From Anastrepha obliqua (Eukaryota; Arthropoda; Insecta; Diptera; Tephritidae), in NCBI RefSeq assembly GCF_027943255.1, contig NC_072892.1:159280792-159344791 (forward strand): a DNA stretch of 64,000 nt, given 5' to 3'. Shown piece by piece: positions 52,080-62,090 of this stretch. Each line of letters starts with the position of its first letter. Within the stretch, counting starts at the first letter, position 1. Both the position numbers and the translations under genes were made by a program. Under the pieces are notes generated by a model. The model had not been told where the DNA came from and did no database searches. It saw only the letters and a program-made list of their open reading frames with translations.

Positions 52080-54353
52080 GTTGTCCATTGGAAGCTACAC
52101 ATTGAAAATCGGGTAAAGAAGGCCAGTATAGCCTTCTACTCCTGCAAATCAATGTTCGGTAAAAAATGGAGACTCAAACCACAGGTCGTGTTGTGGATGT
52201 ACAACCCAGTGGTACCAATTTTAACGTATGGATGCCTGGTTTGGTGGCAAGCTCTTCGAAAGGGCTATAATATCACTAAACTGCAGAGAGTGCAAAGGAC
52301 TGCATGCATTGGCATCACCGGAGCATCTAAAACTTGCCCTAGTGCTGCCCTGAATGTCGCTTTACACTTACTTCCTATCGACTTTTACGTTATTTCCATC
52401 GCAGCTAAAAGTGCAATCAGGTTAAAAGAAGTTGGCCTCTGGACGCAATCTCTCAAGCGACATGGTAGCATTTTCGGGCAGTTAACACCGTATTTCTCCG
52501 AACTTCGAATAGATCTCTCTATCCGCAAACTAGAGTTTGAGGATCGTATCAGAGTAATCTTTCCAAGAAGGCAATATTGGAACAAAGGGAAAATCTGCAC
52601 CCAAACTGGCAACTCTGTCTTCACTGACGGCTCCAAGTTGGAATCGGGAGTTGGAGCAGGGGTTTTCTCTAAATCAGCAAATTTATCTATCTCTTTAAAA
52701 TCCAAGTACTGCTAGTGTTTTTGAAGCAGAAGTCTTTGGTATCCTGCAGGCATGCAAAATGCTTAGGGAACGCGAGAGTGAGGGTGATATCAATATTTGT
52801 CCGATAATCAAGCCGCGATCAAGGCTCTGACGACGCCACACACTGGGGATTTTTGTACAGAGATGCGGAAAAAAGTATACATCCCAAAAAATATTTACAT
52901 TTTTACTACTAACGAAGTTGTATATATTTGTGTATGAAAAGAACATGTTTAAAAACTATTTTTTTTTTTTTTAATTTTAAAAAACAATGTTTTTTAAAAT
53001 TCATAAATTTTTTTTTTTTTTTTATTAATATAAGCCAGCAAATATTTACGCGCAGGATACATGTAAGTTCATAATTCTGAATTACCCTCAAAATGTCAAA
53101 ACAAAATTAAAAGTGTTTCGTTAATATTATGCACACACTAGAAAGCGTTTAGTTATTATCATTGCCAAAAAATAATCAGTGGCGCCTGGTGGCACCTGCA
53201 ATTGATTAAAACTGAAAGAGACGCTATTAAGCAACACATTGATACTAGTTTCTGACCGTAGGTAAATGTAGCTCAACTTGCAGATCCAAGAATATGAAGG
53301 AATATGATTTTTTTTTTCGTAAAATTAATTATAAATAGATAATCAAATGCTTCACAGCCTTTGTCCTTCCGGCTAAAATATATAAAAATATCGTACCCTA
53401 AATAAAAAATAAAAAATTGGAAGTCGGCTCAAGCAAAAGGAAAAAAAACCACCTTGGACTTTGAAGTTTTTTCTTAGTCAGCTCAATACTATAAAAAAAT
53501 TATACTTTTGACATATCTATAAAAAAAAACTGTAAGTCGGAGTTTAGTAATTCTTTTTGATTTTATTGTTGGTTCTACTCTGGAATTTAGAAATACCATT
53601 AAACATTGCGTAGGTGGTATGTTGCAAATTTGACTTTTTTCCGCTAAATCCCCAGTGTGCGCCATGCTGCAGCACGAAATTAGTAAACTCCTGTAAGGAG
53701 GGGATCAAATCTCTTGGGTGTGCAGGTAATATTTCTCTGATCTGGGTTCCAGGACATAGCAACATAGAGGGAAATGAAATTGCTGACAAGCTTGCCAGGA
53801 AGGGAACTGAATTGGACTTAGAGACCCCCTACGCGGTCATCGGCATCCCCCTGACAATGGTTAAGGAGGAACTGCATAAATTACGATAAGGATTGCGCAG
53901 AAAAGATGGAGCTTCTTCGTGTGCTATTTCGAAAACCCTTTGGCCCCAGTACAATATACGAAGGACTCAGAAAATCCTTTGGACTCCTCGCCATTCAATT
54001 TCCAAACTCATAGCTCTGTTTACCGGTCACTGGACGATGGGTAGATACGCGGAGAAACTAGGGTTGCCATTTAAACCCCATTGCAGAAGCTGTGGGGACC
54101 TTTCAGAGAAAGAGACTGTTGAGCACTTTTTCTGTAATTGTCCGGGTTTGGCAGATAAGCGATTAAGGTCATTGGGTCACTTTCTTCGAAATGCCTGAGG
54201 CAGTGAGCCAACCTAAATCCCATCAATCTTATGCATTACATCAACAGCTCTGGCTGACTGTAGATATCTGCCTGTTGGAGGTCTCATAATGGTATCAAAA
54301 CGGTGCTTCAATGCTATTTGAGGAGTGCCAGACTGGTGCTTCAACCATTTCAC
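52080..54353 (+). mobile_element. RNase H-bearing non-LTR element, 3' half, split by a Transib-like MITE
   Basis: Plus-strand order: HIENRVKKASIAFYSCKSMF, VVLWMYNPVVPILTYGCLVW and GITGASKTCPSAALNVALHL (RT thumb). Next comes the RNase H domain: SVFTDGSKLESGVGAGVF (D), VFEAEVFGILQACK (E), LSDNQAAIKAL (D), then beyond the insert ISLIWVPGHSNIEGNEIADK (H, D). Then RRTQKILWTPRHSISKLIAL, FTGHWTMGRYAEKLGLPF, CGDLSEKETVEHFFCNCPG and the tail ending at 54353. The frame from 52005 to 52715 (236 aa) is open. The RT core and everything upstream are missing. Best-preserved non-LTR copy here. Confidence 0.8.
52839..53659. mobile_element. Transib-like MITE, 821 bp, 5-bp target duplication
   Basis: CGCCA stands on both sides (52834-52838, 53660-53664). 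Ends are exact inverted copies of CACACTGGGGATTT. Removing the insert and one CGCCA rejoins the RNase H frame (AAIKALTTP to CCSTKLVNSC). The interior is AT-rich with long T runs and has no coding sequence. A GC-rich 5-bp duplication and ends opening CACA.TG fit the Transib superfamily, whose ends resemble the RAG heptamer. Superfamily assignment is inference. Confidence 0.75.
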
Positions 54354-56277
54354 GCATTCTACGCATTGTAAAATTTGTCACAGAATGTGTGGAATTATAG
54401 AACTTTATAATTGGCTCTTCCAAATAATTTCTCTGGGCTTTATTTGTAATTATCTCAGCTTTGGCGAAGTTAAAATATTCAGGGAGCCAATAAACTATCC
54501 CCAACCTAAAAGTGCCCTTTCATATTTCCGTTTCCTCAATTATCTGGCCAAGGAAAATTGTCTAATCTCAAAGCAAGATTCTTTACTTTCTTCAACTCTT
54601 TTCAAGGCTATTTATAACGGCAATGAAAGCCAGCAGCTTTTTTTACATTGCGTTATTTAATTTCACTTCACTTAAGACCCAACTAACAAATTTTAACTAA
54701 ACATATCAAAGGAAAGAGAAGGCATTTAACGGTTTGATAAAGTAAACTGCATTATTAGAGGTGAGTGGAGAAAACAATACCCACATACCTAAATATATAC
54801 ACGAGTATATAAGCCATTAATTTCTCTTCGCAGCCACAAAATTACTACACCTGACCTATCGCACTGCACTTAAATTGAGACGATGAACCGAATTCTTGGT
54901 ATTTGAGTGAAAAGGTTATCGATACGTGTAAATAAAATAAAAATTGCAAGCGTAAGCAAGAAAAAAACCCAACTAAATAAATAAATAAACAGATACAATG
55001 AGGACTTTAGAAAGATGCACGTATCCTTAATTGATCGGATTTCGATCTGGCAAGCAGCGCCTGACTCCTTCGCAGTGGTCTGTGGTTGCGCAGGCGTGCG
55101 ATTGAATATCTTTGTCGCATCGCGAGGTGAGTATCGTGCACCGGCAGGAAACCTCAGCACCAAGCATCAGTTCCCATTCTGGTATCGTCTCCTGCCAACG
55201 TCTGCTATGAAAATTTTGCGCCCGATTAACGTTTACTGATCTGAATTCGCGCAGTTGCAGTTGTAGTTGAAGTTTGAAGTCGTTGAAGGTTGGTTGAATG
55301 GAAGCTGTGAGGTTGGCGATTTGGATACGCTTTTGCTTTATTTGATTTGCATACATTTCGGTTTTAATTAGTTAACAAGGTGCTTTTCGTTTGTTCGCAT
55401 TGCATGTTATATCAGAATATTGATGTTGTTGCCATTGCCGTTGCTGATGCTGATGCAGGTTGCTTTGTTGTCATGTGGTTTGCTGTATTGTGTTGTTTCG
55501 CATGTTGTTAACTGCAGTAGCAAGCGAACAGAAGCAAATCGATAAAAGGAAACATCAATATATTTATTTGCAGATGCGACTATACACAGGTATAGATATA
55601 CATACGTACACACAAATAAATGTAGGCATGCAAACGGGGATATTCACACACACACGTATGGACGACTGTATTGTGCTTGCGACGAAATAACCGAAATAGG
55701 TAGCCCAATAAGAGTAGCCGGAATTGTTGTTGATTCCTAAAAGTGTTTATGTATATTGGAAAAATATATTGAAAACATTTTTATTAGTAATAGGATTAAG
55801 GCACCACGCGTTGTGGTCTTTAACGTAACTTATTTTGCTTGACCATTCATCCTATACCTGTTTTTGAAAGGTTTTTTTAGAATTCAAACATTTATGTGGC
55901 GGTGACATCCTCCTACCATGTTTATAAAAAAATTTTTAAATAAATTTTATTTTTTCAGGATATTTTTATCCAAGATTAAGCACCTGTACACTATAAAATA
56001 ATAATAAAACGTTATTGATTGCACAGCTTTATGCCTATTTTTTATTGCGAAAATACGAGTACATAAATATTTTTGTAGCCCAGAACCCACCACGTGCAGG
56101 TTGCTGCACTATGGGTTCCTATTTTTTTGTTTCTTTTGTTTTTTTTTTATTTTTTTTTGTAATTTTTATTAATTTTTTAATTTTTATCATTTTTTATTTT
56201 GTTTATTTTTTTTTAACTGGTTTTGTTCTTTTTGACGTGATAACGTCTTATAATTCGATTTAGCCGGCTGCACGCAT
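54354..56277. other. Spacer, T-rich tract near the end
   Basis: The frames (e.g. 54325-54660, 55027-55356) show no domain. 55380-55480 is GTT/GCT-rich simple sequence and 56110-56220 is almost pure T. Confidence 0.5.
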
Positions 56278-56285
56278 GAAAAAAT

Positions 56286-56395
56286 GTGTCGTTACCTTGC
56301 TCATTTATCGTTACCTTGCTCATTTGTCGTTACCTTGCTCATTTGTCGCTACCTTGCTCATTTGCCGTTACCTTGCTCATTGTCGTTACCTTGAA
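56286..56395 (+). repeat. Minisatellite, ~20-bp unit, six copies
   Basis: GTCGTTACCTTGCTCATTT repeats with single-base variants (TATCGTT, GTCGCT, GCCGTT) and the last copy breaks into TTGAATGAAC. No coding meaning is evident. Confidence 0.85.
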
Positions 56396-56396
56396 T

Positions 56397-56972
56397 GAAC
56401 TACTTAAGTGAGCGTATATATGTATGTATATGCGCATATGTACATATATAAATTCACGTATTTGTATTTGCATATGCCTTCTTATTGATTATTATTAATT
56501 TGGTTTACTTGAAGAATTTAAAATAAAACCAAGTTTGTTAATAATACCTGTTGTTTTAATGTTATTATTATTAATTTTTTTATTATATATGAAGGAAAAA
56601 ATTTATGGTAATATTTACCATATACCTTATAAGATATGTTGTATACTAATATATGTATATAAACATGCATATACATATACAATTTCGCGCAATTTTCAAA
56701 AAGAACAAATCTATATGTAAAGATGCATACAAGTCATATGGACATATCAAATATACGAATCTATTCCGTACGCAAGCAAATGTAAGCCAATGTGCTTGAA
56801 CTGCAAGCGAGAGCGCGGAACGAACGACAAAGAGCACAATCGGCCCCCGCGTTCGGCAACATTCGACATCTGGCTCTGTCCTACTTGAGTGAGCATATAT
56901 ATATATGTATATGTATGTATATGCGCATTTGTATATAAATTCACATATTTGTATTTGCATATGCCTTCTTGC
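56397..56972. repeat. Pair of ~95-bp direct repeats
   Basis: CTACTTAAGTGAGCGTATAT, ATGCGCATATGTACATATAT and TTGCATATGCCTTCTT at 56397-56490 return with few changes at 56879-56972 (CTACTTGAGTGAGCATATAT and so on). The ~390 bp between include a GC-rich block (56800-56880) with GCGGAACGAACGACAAAG. The pair could mark the ends of an unclassified element or a segmental duplication. Confidence 0.65.
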
Positions 56973-57367
56973 TGTGTGCATGGTAATGAACCATTTCTCT
57001 GTTGAGAATAGGACGATGATAGAAAAAGTAGGAAATGAAAGGGAGTGTTTCGAGTGTAAAGTGTCTTGAAAAAGGCAAATCGATGATGGTGCCTCTTAGT
57101 GTTGTTGACTTATTAACGTCTGATGCACAATCGAAATTGAAGATATCTTTCATGAATTTGATAAATGTTTCGTCATTTTGCACGTTTGTGTAAATGTAAC
57201 TTGACCTATTCCATTGCAATTCCATTTACCTCCTTCTCTATATCCATACAAAATATCTATCAAACAAATAAAATTAAAATTTTGTTTTGAAAATTGCAAC
57301 CATTCCATCAATATTTTCTTATGACGTTGTCACGTTAAACTATCGTCAGTAAACCGACTTTACAGAC

Positions 57368-57602
57368 AACCTCTTTTTTTCATGTTTTGTAATATTGTAA
57401 AAAAATAATAAAATAAAAGGTATTTCAAGAAAACACTGCGGTTTTTAAATTTAAAGCAATAATTCATTTCATGTTTACCAAAGTTTTTTCTTTTTGTCCA
57501 CATTTTGTAATATTGATAAAAAATTATAAAATAAAAAGTATTTCAAGAAACTCTGCGTGTTTTAAACCTAAAGTAATAGTTCATTTCATATTTATCAAAT
57601 CA
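57368..57602. repeat. Tandem duplication of a ~115-bp unit
   Basis: TTTTGTAATATTG, AAAATAATAAAATAAAAGG, TATTTCAAGAAA, TTCATTTCAT and TTTACCAAA occur in the same order in 57368-57482 and 57483-57602. Non-coding and AT-rich. Confidence 0.7.
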
Positions 57603-58372
57603 GAGGGAGTATTGTGCTTTGTTGTCAAACTGAGGCATAGTTTGACGGGATGCTAAAGTACACCGAATGAATCCATCCAGAGGGTCACTTCCGCATACTT
57701 GAAGCGATGCTTCAATAACGAGTTTCACCATTCGCTCCACCGCAAGTGTGTGGCATGGAGGTGTCACTTTCTGAACCATCATTCACTTTCGATATATTGC
57801 AGCCGAACATAGAGCAATAAGCATAGTTTTCTGGACCACAGAATTTTTTATTTTGCTTGGACATCTCATCGCGACGTCGTTGTCTTTCTAAAAGTTTCTT
57901 TGTCAGCACGTTTTTTCAAAGCAGGACTTCTATGTGCAGAATACAAGCCCTTTTTAATTTCTCTGTACTTATTTTGATACACATTTATCATGTATGTATA
58001 TTACGCGTGAATGTGAAACTGTGGGAAACTGTGCCTTGTTATAAAACAAATGATTTTCTTGGCAACTTGTCCGGCTGTGATTGAAAAGGCCGGCTCTCGG
58101 TTTCAAAATTTGAAGCCTCTGCTGGCGACAGAAGATATCATTCGATTGGGCTGACATTTGGCACACACGTTATTAGTCTAACAGTGCAACTTTTCCGCAC
58201 TATTAGAATTCAATCCGAAAAAAAAAATGTTTTCGGCCCACTCTACTGGTTGTAGCAAGCGTCCAAATGTATTTCTGCTATAAAAATGCACTAACTAAAA
58301 CCATCTCCCGTTCGTAGGTAACAGATAACACAGAAAATACTCTAGCCTTGCGTCTTCCCATAATGAGAGATA
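57603..58372 (-). other. Unassigned, weakly protein-like minus-strand frames
   Basis: Overlapping minus-strand frames read KKFCGPENYAYCSMFGCNIS and SDTSMPHTCGG, LVIEASLQVCGSDPLDGFIR, and SAQSNDIFCRQQRLQIL. They have a balanced composition unlike the flanks, but I recognise no family and no splice structure. At 58255-58320 there is a short SINE-body-like stretch (ATGTATTTCTGC, CATCTCCCGTTCG). Confidence 0.35.
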
Positions 58373-59680
58373 TAACACATGGGCTGAAAAATACCGGTCC
58401 TAACAAAGAAAAAACGTTTTTTTTTTTTTTGTTCAAAATTAGTTTTAATCATCAACGTAAATTTCATCAAGAACAACGCAATAATTCTAGCGCCGCTCTA
58501 ACATTTCAATTCCACTTTTGTAAAACGATTTATTTTTTGCCTCAAAATAGGCCTCAGTTTCAGCGATAAGCTTTTCATTCGAGCGAAATTTCATACCGGC
58601 GAGCATTTTCTTAGGTCTGCGAATAGCCAGTAGTCGCTAGGCGTCAAATCTGGCGGATACAGTGAATGTGAGAGCAATTCGAAGTTCAATTCATGTAAAG
58701 GGTTTTCCATTACGCGGTGTTATTTTGATATTCCAAGAAAAATTATATTTTTTAATATAAATGATCGGATGTTTATTTCATTATAAAGAGGAGAGAGAAG
58801 AAGGTATGCCGTTAATAGTGGGAAATAACATGAGGCAAATGACCACCACGACCGCGCTTACAGGACAACATTATTTTCATCAAATTTTCCATAACCGAAT
58901 TGCAAAGTGGCTGCCCCATGTCCTCGATAGCCTGACGAATTCCATCTTTGAGGTCTTGAATCGACCCTGGGCTGTTGGCGTAGACCTTCTCTTTCACGTG
59001 GCCACAAAGAAAGAAGTCACAAGGTGTTAAATCACAAGATCTCGGTGGCATATTGCTTGTGTGACACGTAGCGCCATCTTGTTGAAAATAAATGTTAAAA
59101 AAGTGTTGATCATCTTTCCGGTTTAACACCTAACTCCTGTTAGTGGAAAACTCTTTAGTTTTGCCATTGATTTGATTGACTTGCGTTGTCTTGAAAGGAG
59201 CAAACTTTGAACAGAGGCTTCTCATAGTCAAATGCTCATGCAATATAAAGCCAAAGCTCTTTTGATATCTTTACGATGTCAGCTAACTCACGCAACTTCA
59301 CTTTTCGATCATTCGAAGAAATTTTGTAGATTTTTTTGATGTTTTCTGGTTGTGCATCATCGGTGTCTCTAGGACCACGTTCGAATTCAACAAACCATAG
59401 TTTTATTGTTGTTTCTGATACAACAGAGTCCCCATAACACTTTTCAAGCCATTGCTTTGCTTGAACGGTATTTTCCCATCAGTGCAAATTAAAAAACGAA
59501 ATTCTTTTTGATCCATTTTTTGGAAAATAACAAAAGTAGCGAGTCTCTTAGCACAATAACTCACGAACTAATGAATAGAATATCATGAAATTTGAGCAGC
59601 TGTCTTTTTAAGGCTAGTACTGACTGAAAAAGAGGTAGGCATCTATGTGTTAGGCCCGAGACTGTTCAGCCCATGTGTTA
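58373..59680 (-). mobile_element. mauritiana-like mariner containing another mariner
   Basis: TA stands at 58371-58372 and 59681-59682. Ends are inverted copies of TAACACATGGGCTGAAMA. Minus strand: MDQKEFRFLICTDGKIPFKQ from 59516, DDAQPENIKK-like and LRMIEK.. blocks, SFGFILHEHLTMRSLCSKF, then (beyond the insert) LHELNFELLSHSLYPPDLTP, SDYWLFADLRKMLAGMKFRS and EAYFEAKNKSFYKSGIEMLE. The middle with the first two aspartates is lost. Subtracting the 458-bp insert leaves ~850 bp. Confidence 0.8.
58698..59155 (-). mobile_element. Deleted DD41D mariner nested in the mauritiana-like mariner
   Basis: TA stands at 58696-58697 and 59156-59157. Inverted ends AAGRGTTTTCCAYTAM. The minus strand encodes FFNIYFQQDGATCHTSN, joined by deletion to MPPRSCDLTPCDFFLCGHVK, then EKVYANSPGSIQDLKDGIRQ, AIEDMGQPLCNSVMENL and CKRGRGGHLPHVISHY. 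A 105-aa frame is open. The region between the second and third aspartates is mostly deleted, so it is catalytically dead. Confidence 0.8.
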
Positions 59681-59989
59681 TATTCAGGTGCATAGAAAGT
59701 ATTTTGCGACGTATCTCATCCGATTTGGTATTTGAGCGCGTAGGTGAAACTGTCCCACAGTGGTCACTCAACACGACTCAACAATGAACGCTAATAATTA
59801 TGAAAGAAAATGTCTGACAGACAAATAGAAGACAGCACTAGTCCAGAGATTCGGAATTTTTTCTTTCATGTTTTAAAATTTCCGCCGAAGTGCACTTAAT
59901 TTACCGAAAATCTCATGTGTGTCTTGACGTATTTACAGAAGCGTCAGGCTTTCTAAATATGTAAAAATAATAAACATCAGTTGCAAAAC

Positions 59990-60109
59990 AACAAAACTGT
60001 CAGATCTTCTCGGTAAAAGTGCTGTAACTCCCTCAATTTTGCTCTGATTGGCCTGAAACTTTGACATATAACCTTTCAGTAAAAGAGCTATAACTCACTC
60101 AGCTTTGCT
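59990..60109. repeat. Two ~36-bp direct repeats
   Basis: GTAAAAGTGCTGTAACTCCC, TCAATTTTGCTCTG and then GTAAAAGAGCTATAACTCAC, TCAGCTTTGCTCTG are ~72 bp apart. Element unknown. Confidence 0.5.
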
Positions 60110-60308
60110 CTGTGACGCTTCTCACAAATAGTTTTGTATGAGGTACTTTTTCCAGGCAGAAAAAAACTGGGAGGTTTGTCATTGTCTGCTGAAGGGCAAC
60201 TGCTTTTAGAAAACAATTTTTCTTCATTTTGGTGTTTCATGCACGAAAATTCAAACCTACGCACTTTCGAATGGTAGTCACGCACCAACCCATTCGACTA
60301 CGGTGGCA
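60110..60308 (-). mobile_element. SINE copy, diverged
   Basis: The minus strand opens with CCACCGTAGTCGAATGGG (A-box-like), GGTGCGTGACTACCATTCG and a GGTTTGAATTT B-box-like site. The body with CTAAAAGCAGTTGCCC and CAGACAATGACAAACC follows. The 3' part after GTACCTCATAC is missing. Older than the 6554 copy. Confidence 0.75.
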
Positions 60309-61571
60309 GACTTCTACAGTAGACTTTAATGAGGATTTTTTTAGTCGATTTTAATCCACTAACTCCTACTAAAATGGAAATTTTTGAACCACTTTCAAAA
60401 CAGCTATAATGCGAGGGTTAAAATATTCCACGAAAATTTTAAGCAAACAATATGAAAAACTCATACGGGTTACGTTACGTACTTAAGAAAGCTTAATTAA
60501 AGCTCATGCTTACTATCGAGCATTAGGCAGAATCGATTTTCAGGGAACGCAATTTTTAGTTAATTGTTTAGTGAAATTGTATGTGCAGTGAACTGTGTAA
60601 TTCTTAATTAGCAAGCAGCTATTTTATTCAATAGCAAGAGACTTTTGAGTACAAAATTAAAAAAAAAAATTGTTTGCTATTTTCTTCTTGTGGGTCTGGT
60701 TTCATTCAAATATCCTATAAAGACACAGTTCACTATTTTCTCCCAACATTTGCTTTGTTAAGGGGTTAGGGGTAGTCAGAGTTTTCAAAAAATTGGATTT
60801 TTTTTGCATTTTCTTAAAGTATGATATCTTAAAAATATTGTGTGAAAATTTGAAGTGAATCCAAGAAATACTTTTCGAGTTATTCAACAATTAACAAAGG
60901 GCGCTCGGCCGCTCCGGAGCTTTTAATTTAACTTAAAATGCGTTTTTTTCAAAACTATGTGTTTTGAACTGGTGATCGCTGTAATTCAAAAACCGCTTGG
61001 TAGATTTCAATAAAATTTATACTGCTTTTGAAAAACATAAAAAACTCGTGCCTGATCGAAAGATTTTTTTTAAAAAATTTCGATTTTTTTTTTCAAAAAT
61101 TTCGATTTTTTTTTTTTAATTAATTGTCGGTTTTTTCCCCCGAAAATCTGAAAAATATTTCCTGAGTTCGCCATATTGTTAATTTTGAAAAAAAGCTTCC
61201 ATCAGGCAGAAGATTATCTATAATATAAAAATAAGTCGGGTTTTCCTTCCTGACGCTATAACTCCAGAACGCACGAATCGATTTCCACGGTTTTGCATTC
61301 GGTGGAAAGGTCTCGGGCTCCGGGTTTATAGCACGTACTCTGCTCAGTTAATTTCATGTGACATTTATTATGCGTACGTTCTTTCAAACGCTAACTTAAA
61401 ACCGGTATTGTGTTCACTGTGAAATTGTGAAATTGAGGTTAAAGTTATTCATTTCCTAACAGTTCAATTGGAAACTATCAAATCAATCACGCGTATTGTG
61501 CAAATTTTTATTCAATTTCAACCGCAGTCATTTGTCCTTAAGGTGGTAAGTTGAACTGTGTGATTTGATTT
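60309..61571. other. Spacer; possible TTAA-type MITE end at 60758
   Basis: TTAAGGGGTTAGGGGTAGTC at 60758 opens an AT-rich, T-run-bearing stretch resembling the openings at 28472 and 62787. I cannot find the matching right end. 61230-61330 (CTGACGCTATAACTCCAG, ACGCACGAATCG) is a word set typical of insect repeats. No coding sequence. Confidence 0.4.
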
Positions 61572-61572
61572 C

Positions 61573-61978
61573 TTGAAGCCGACTGATAAGAGACCCCTCT
61601 TAACTACGCGGATGAGATCCAGGACAAAACAGACCGACAACATTTATCTTAAGCTCCCGACCACCGAAAAGCGTCATCGGAGTCCAAGTCCCACCCATCG
61701 TAGACGAAGAGCTCCAACTTCCCCGGAGTCTAGCGTAACTTTGGCACAATTACATTCTGGATATTGCAGCAGGTTAAAATCCTACCTATCCAGAATCAAC
61801 CCCGACATACTAAACATATGTCCGGCATATGAAGGCAGCCCGAACGACACTAACCACCTTTTCACATGCAACCTGTCGAAACTGCAAGTTTCCTGGGCCT
61901 ACCGTTAGATGAGCTAGATGAAGACGATCGGTGATTACACTACACTGAAAGGGGAAAGTTAGTGCTACAACAACAAAC
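61573..61978 (+). mobile_element. Jockey-like 3' end with internal deletions
   Basis: A 111-aa plus-strand frame (61573-61908) reads PTTEKRHRSPSPTHRRRRAP, then TLAQLHSGYCSRLKSYLSRI, NPDILNICPAYEGSPNDTNH and LFTCN. A deletion there shifts the frame to PVETASFLGLPLDELDEDDR before a stop. It ends in a CTACAACAACAAAC tail. The end is that of jockey-clade elements. The basic, proline-rich first part may be from the first reading frame, joined by a larger deletion. Confidence 0.7.
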
Positions 61979-61984
61979 ACATGC

Positions 61985-62090
61985 CTCGAATTTATCCATT
62001 ACGGCCAACTCAAAGTTTCGGTAGTAATTTTTAAAAATTTCCAAACTCTGCTTGTTAGTGAACCTCAGCATGATGAAAATATATTCAAAA
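61985..62090 (-). mobile_element. Mariner N-terminal fragment
   Basis: The minus strand reads IMLRFTNKQSLEIFKNYYRN and FELAVMDKFEACV, like the first helix of DD41D-type transposases ('F+..Q+..I.K.YY.NSE'). It ends at the jockey-like tail. Short, so only suggestive. Confidence 0.4.

Noticed and set aside
58812..59516. Hybrid transposase with mauritiana-type start and DD41D end
   Set aside because: TA sites and inverted ends at 58698 and 59155 show that one mariner is nested in another.
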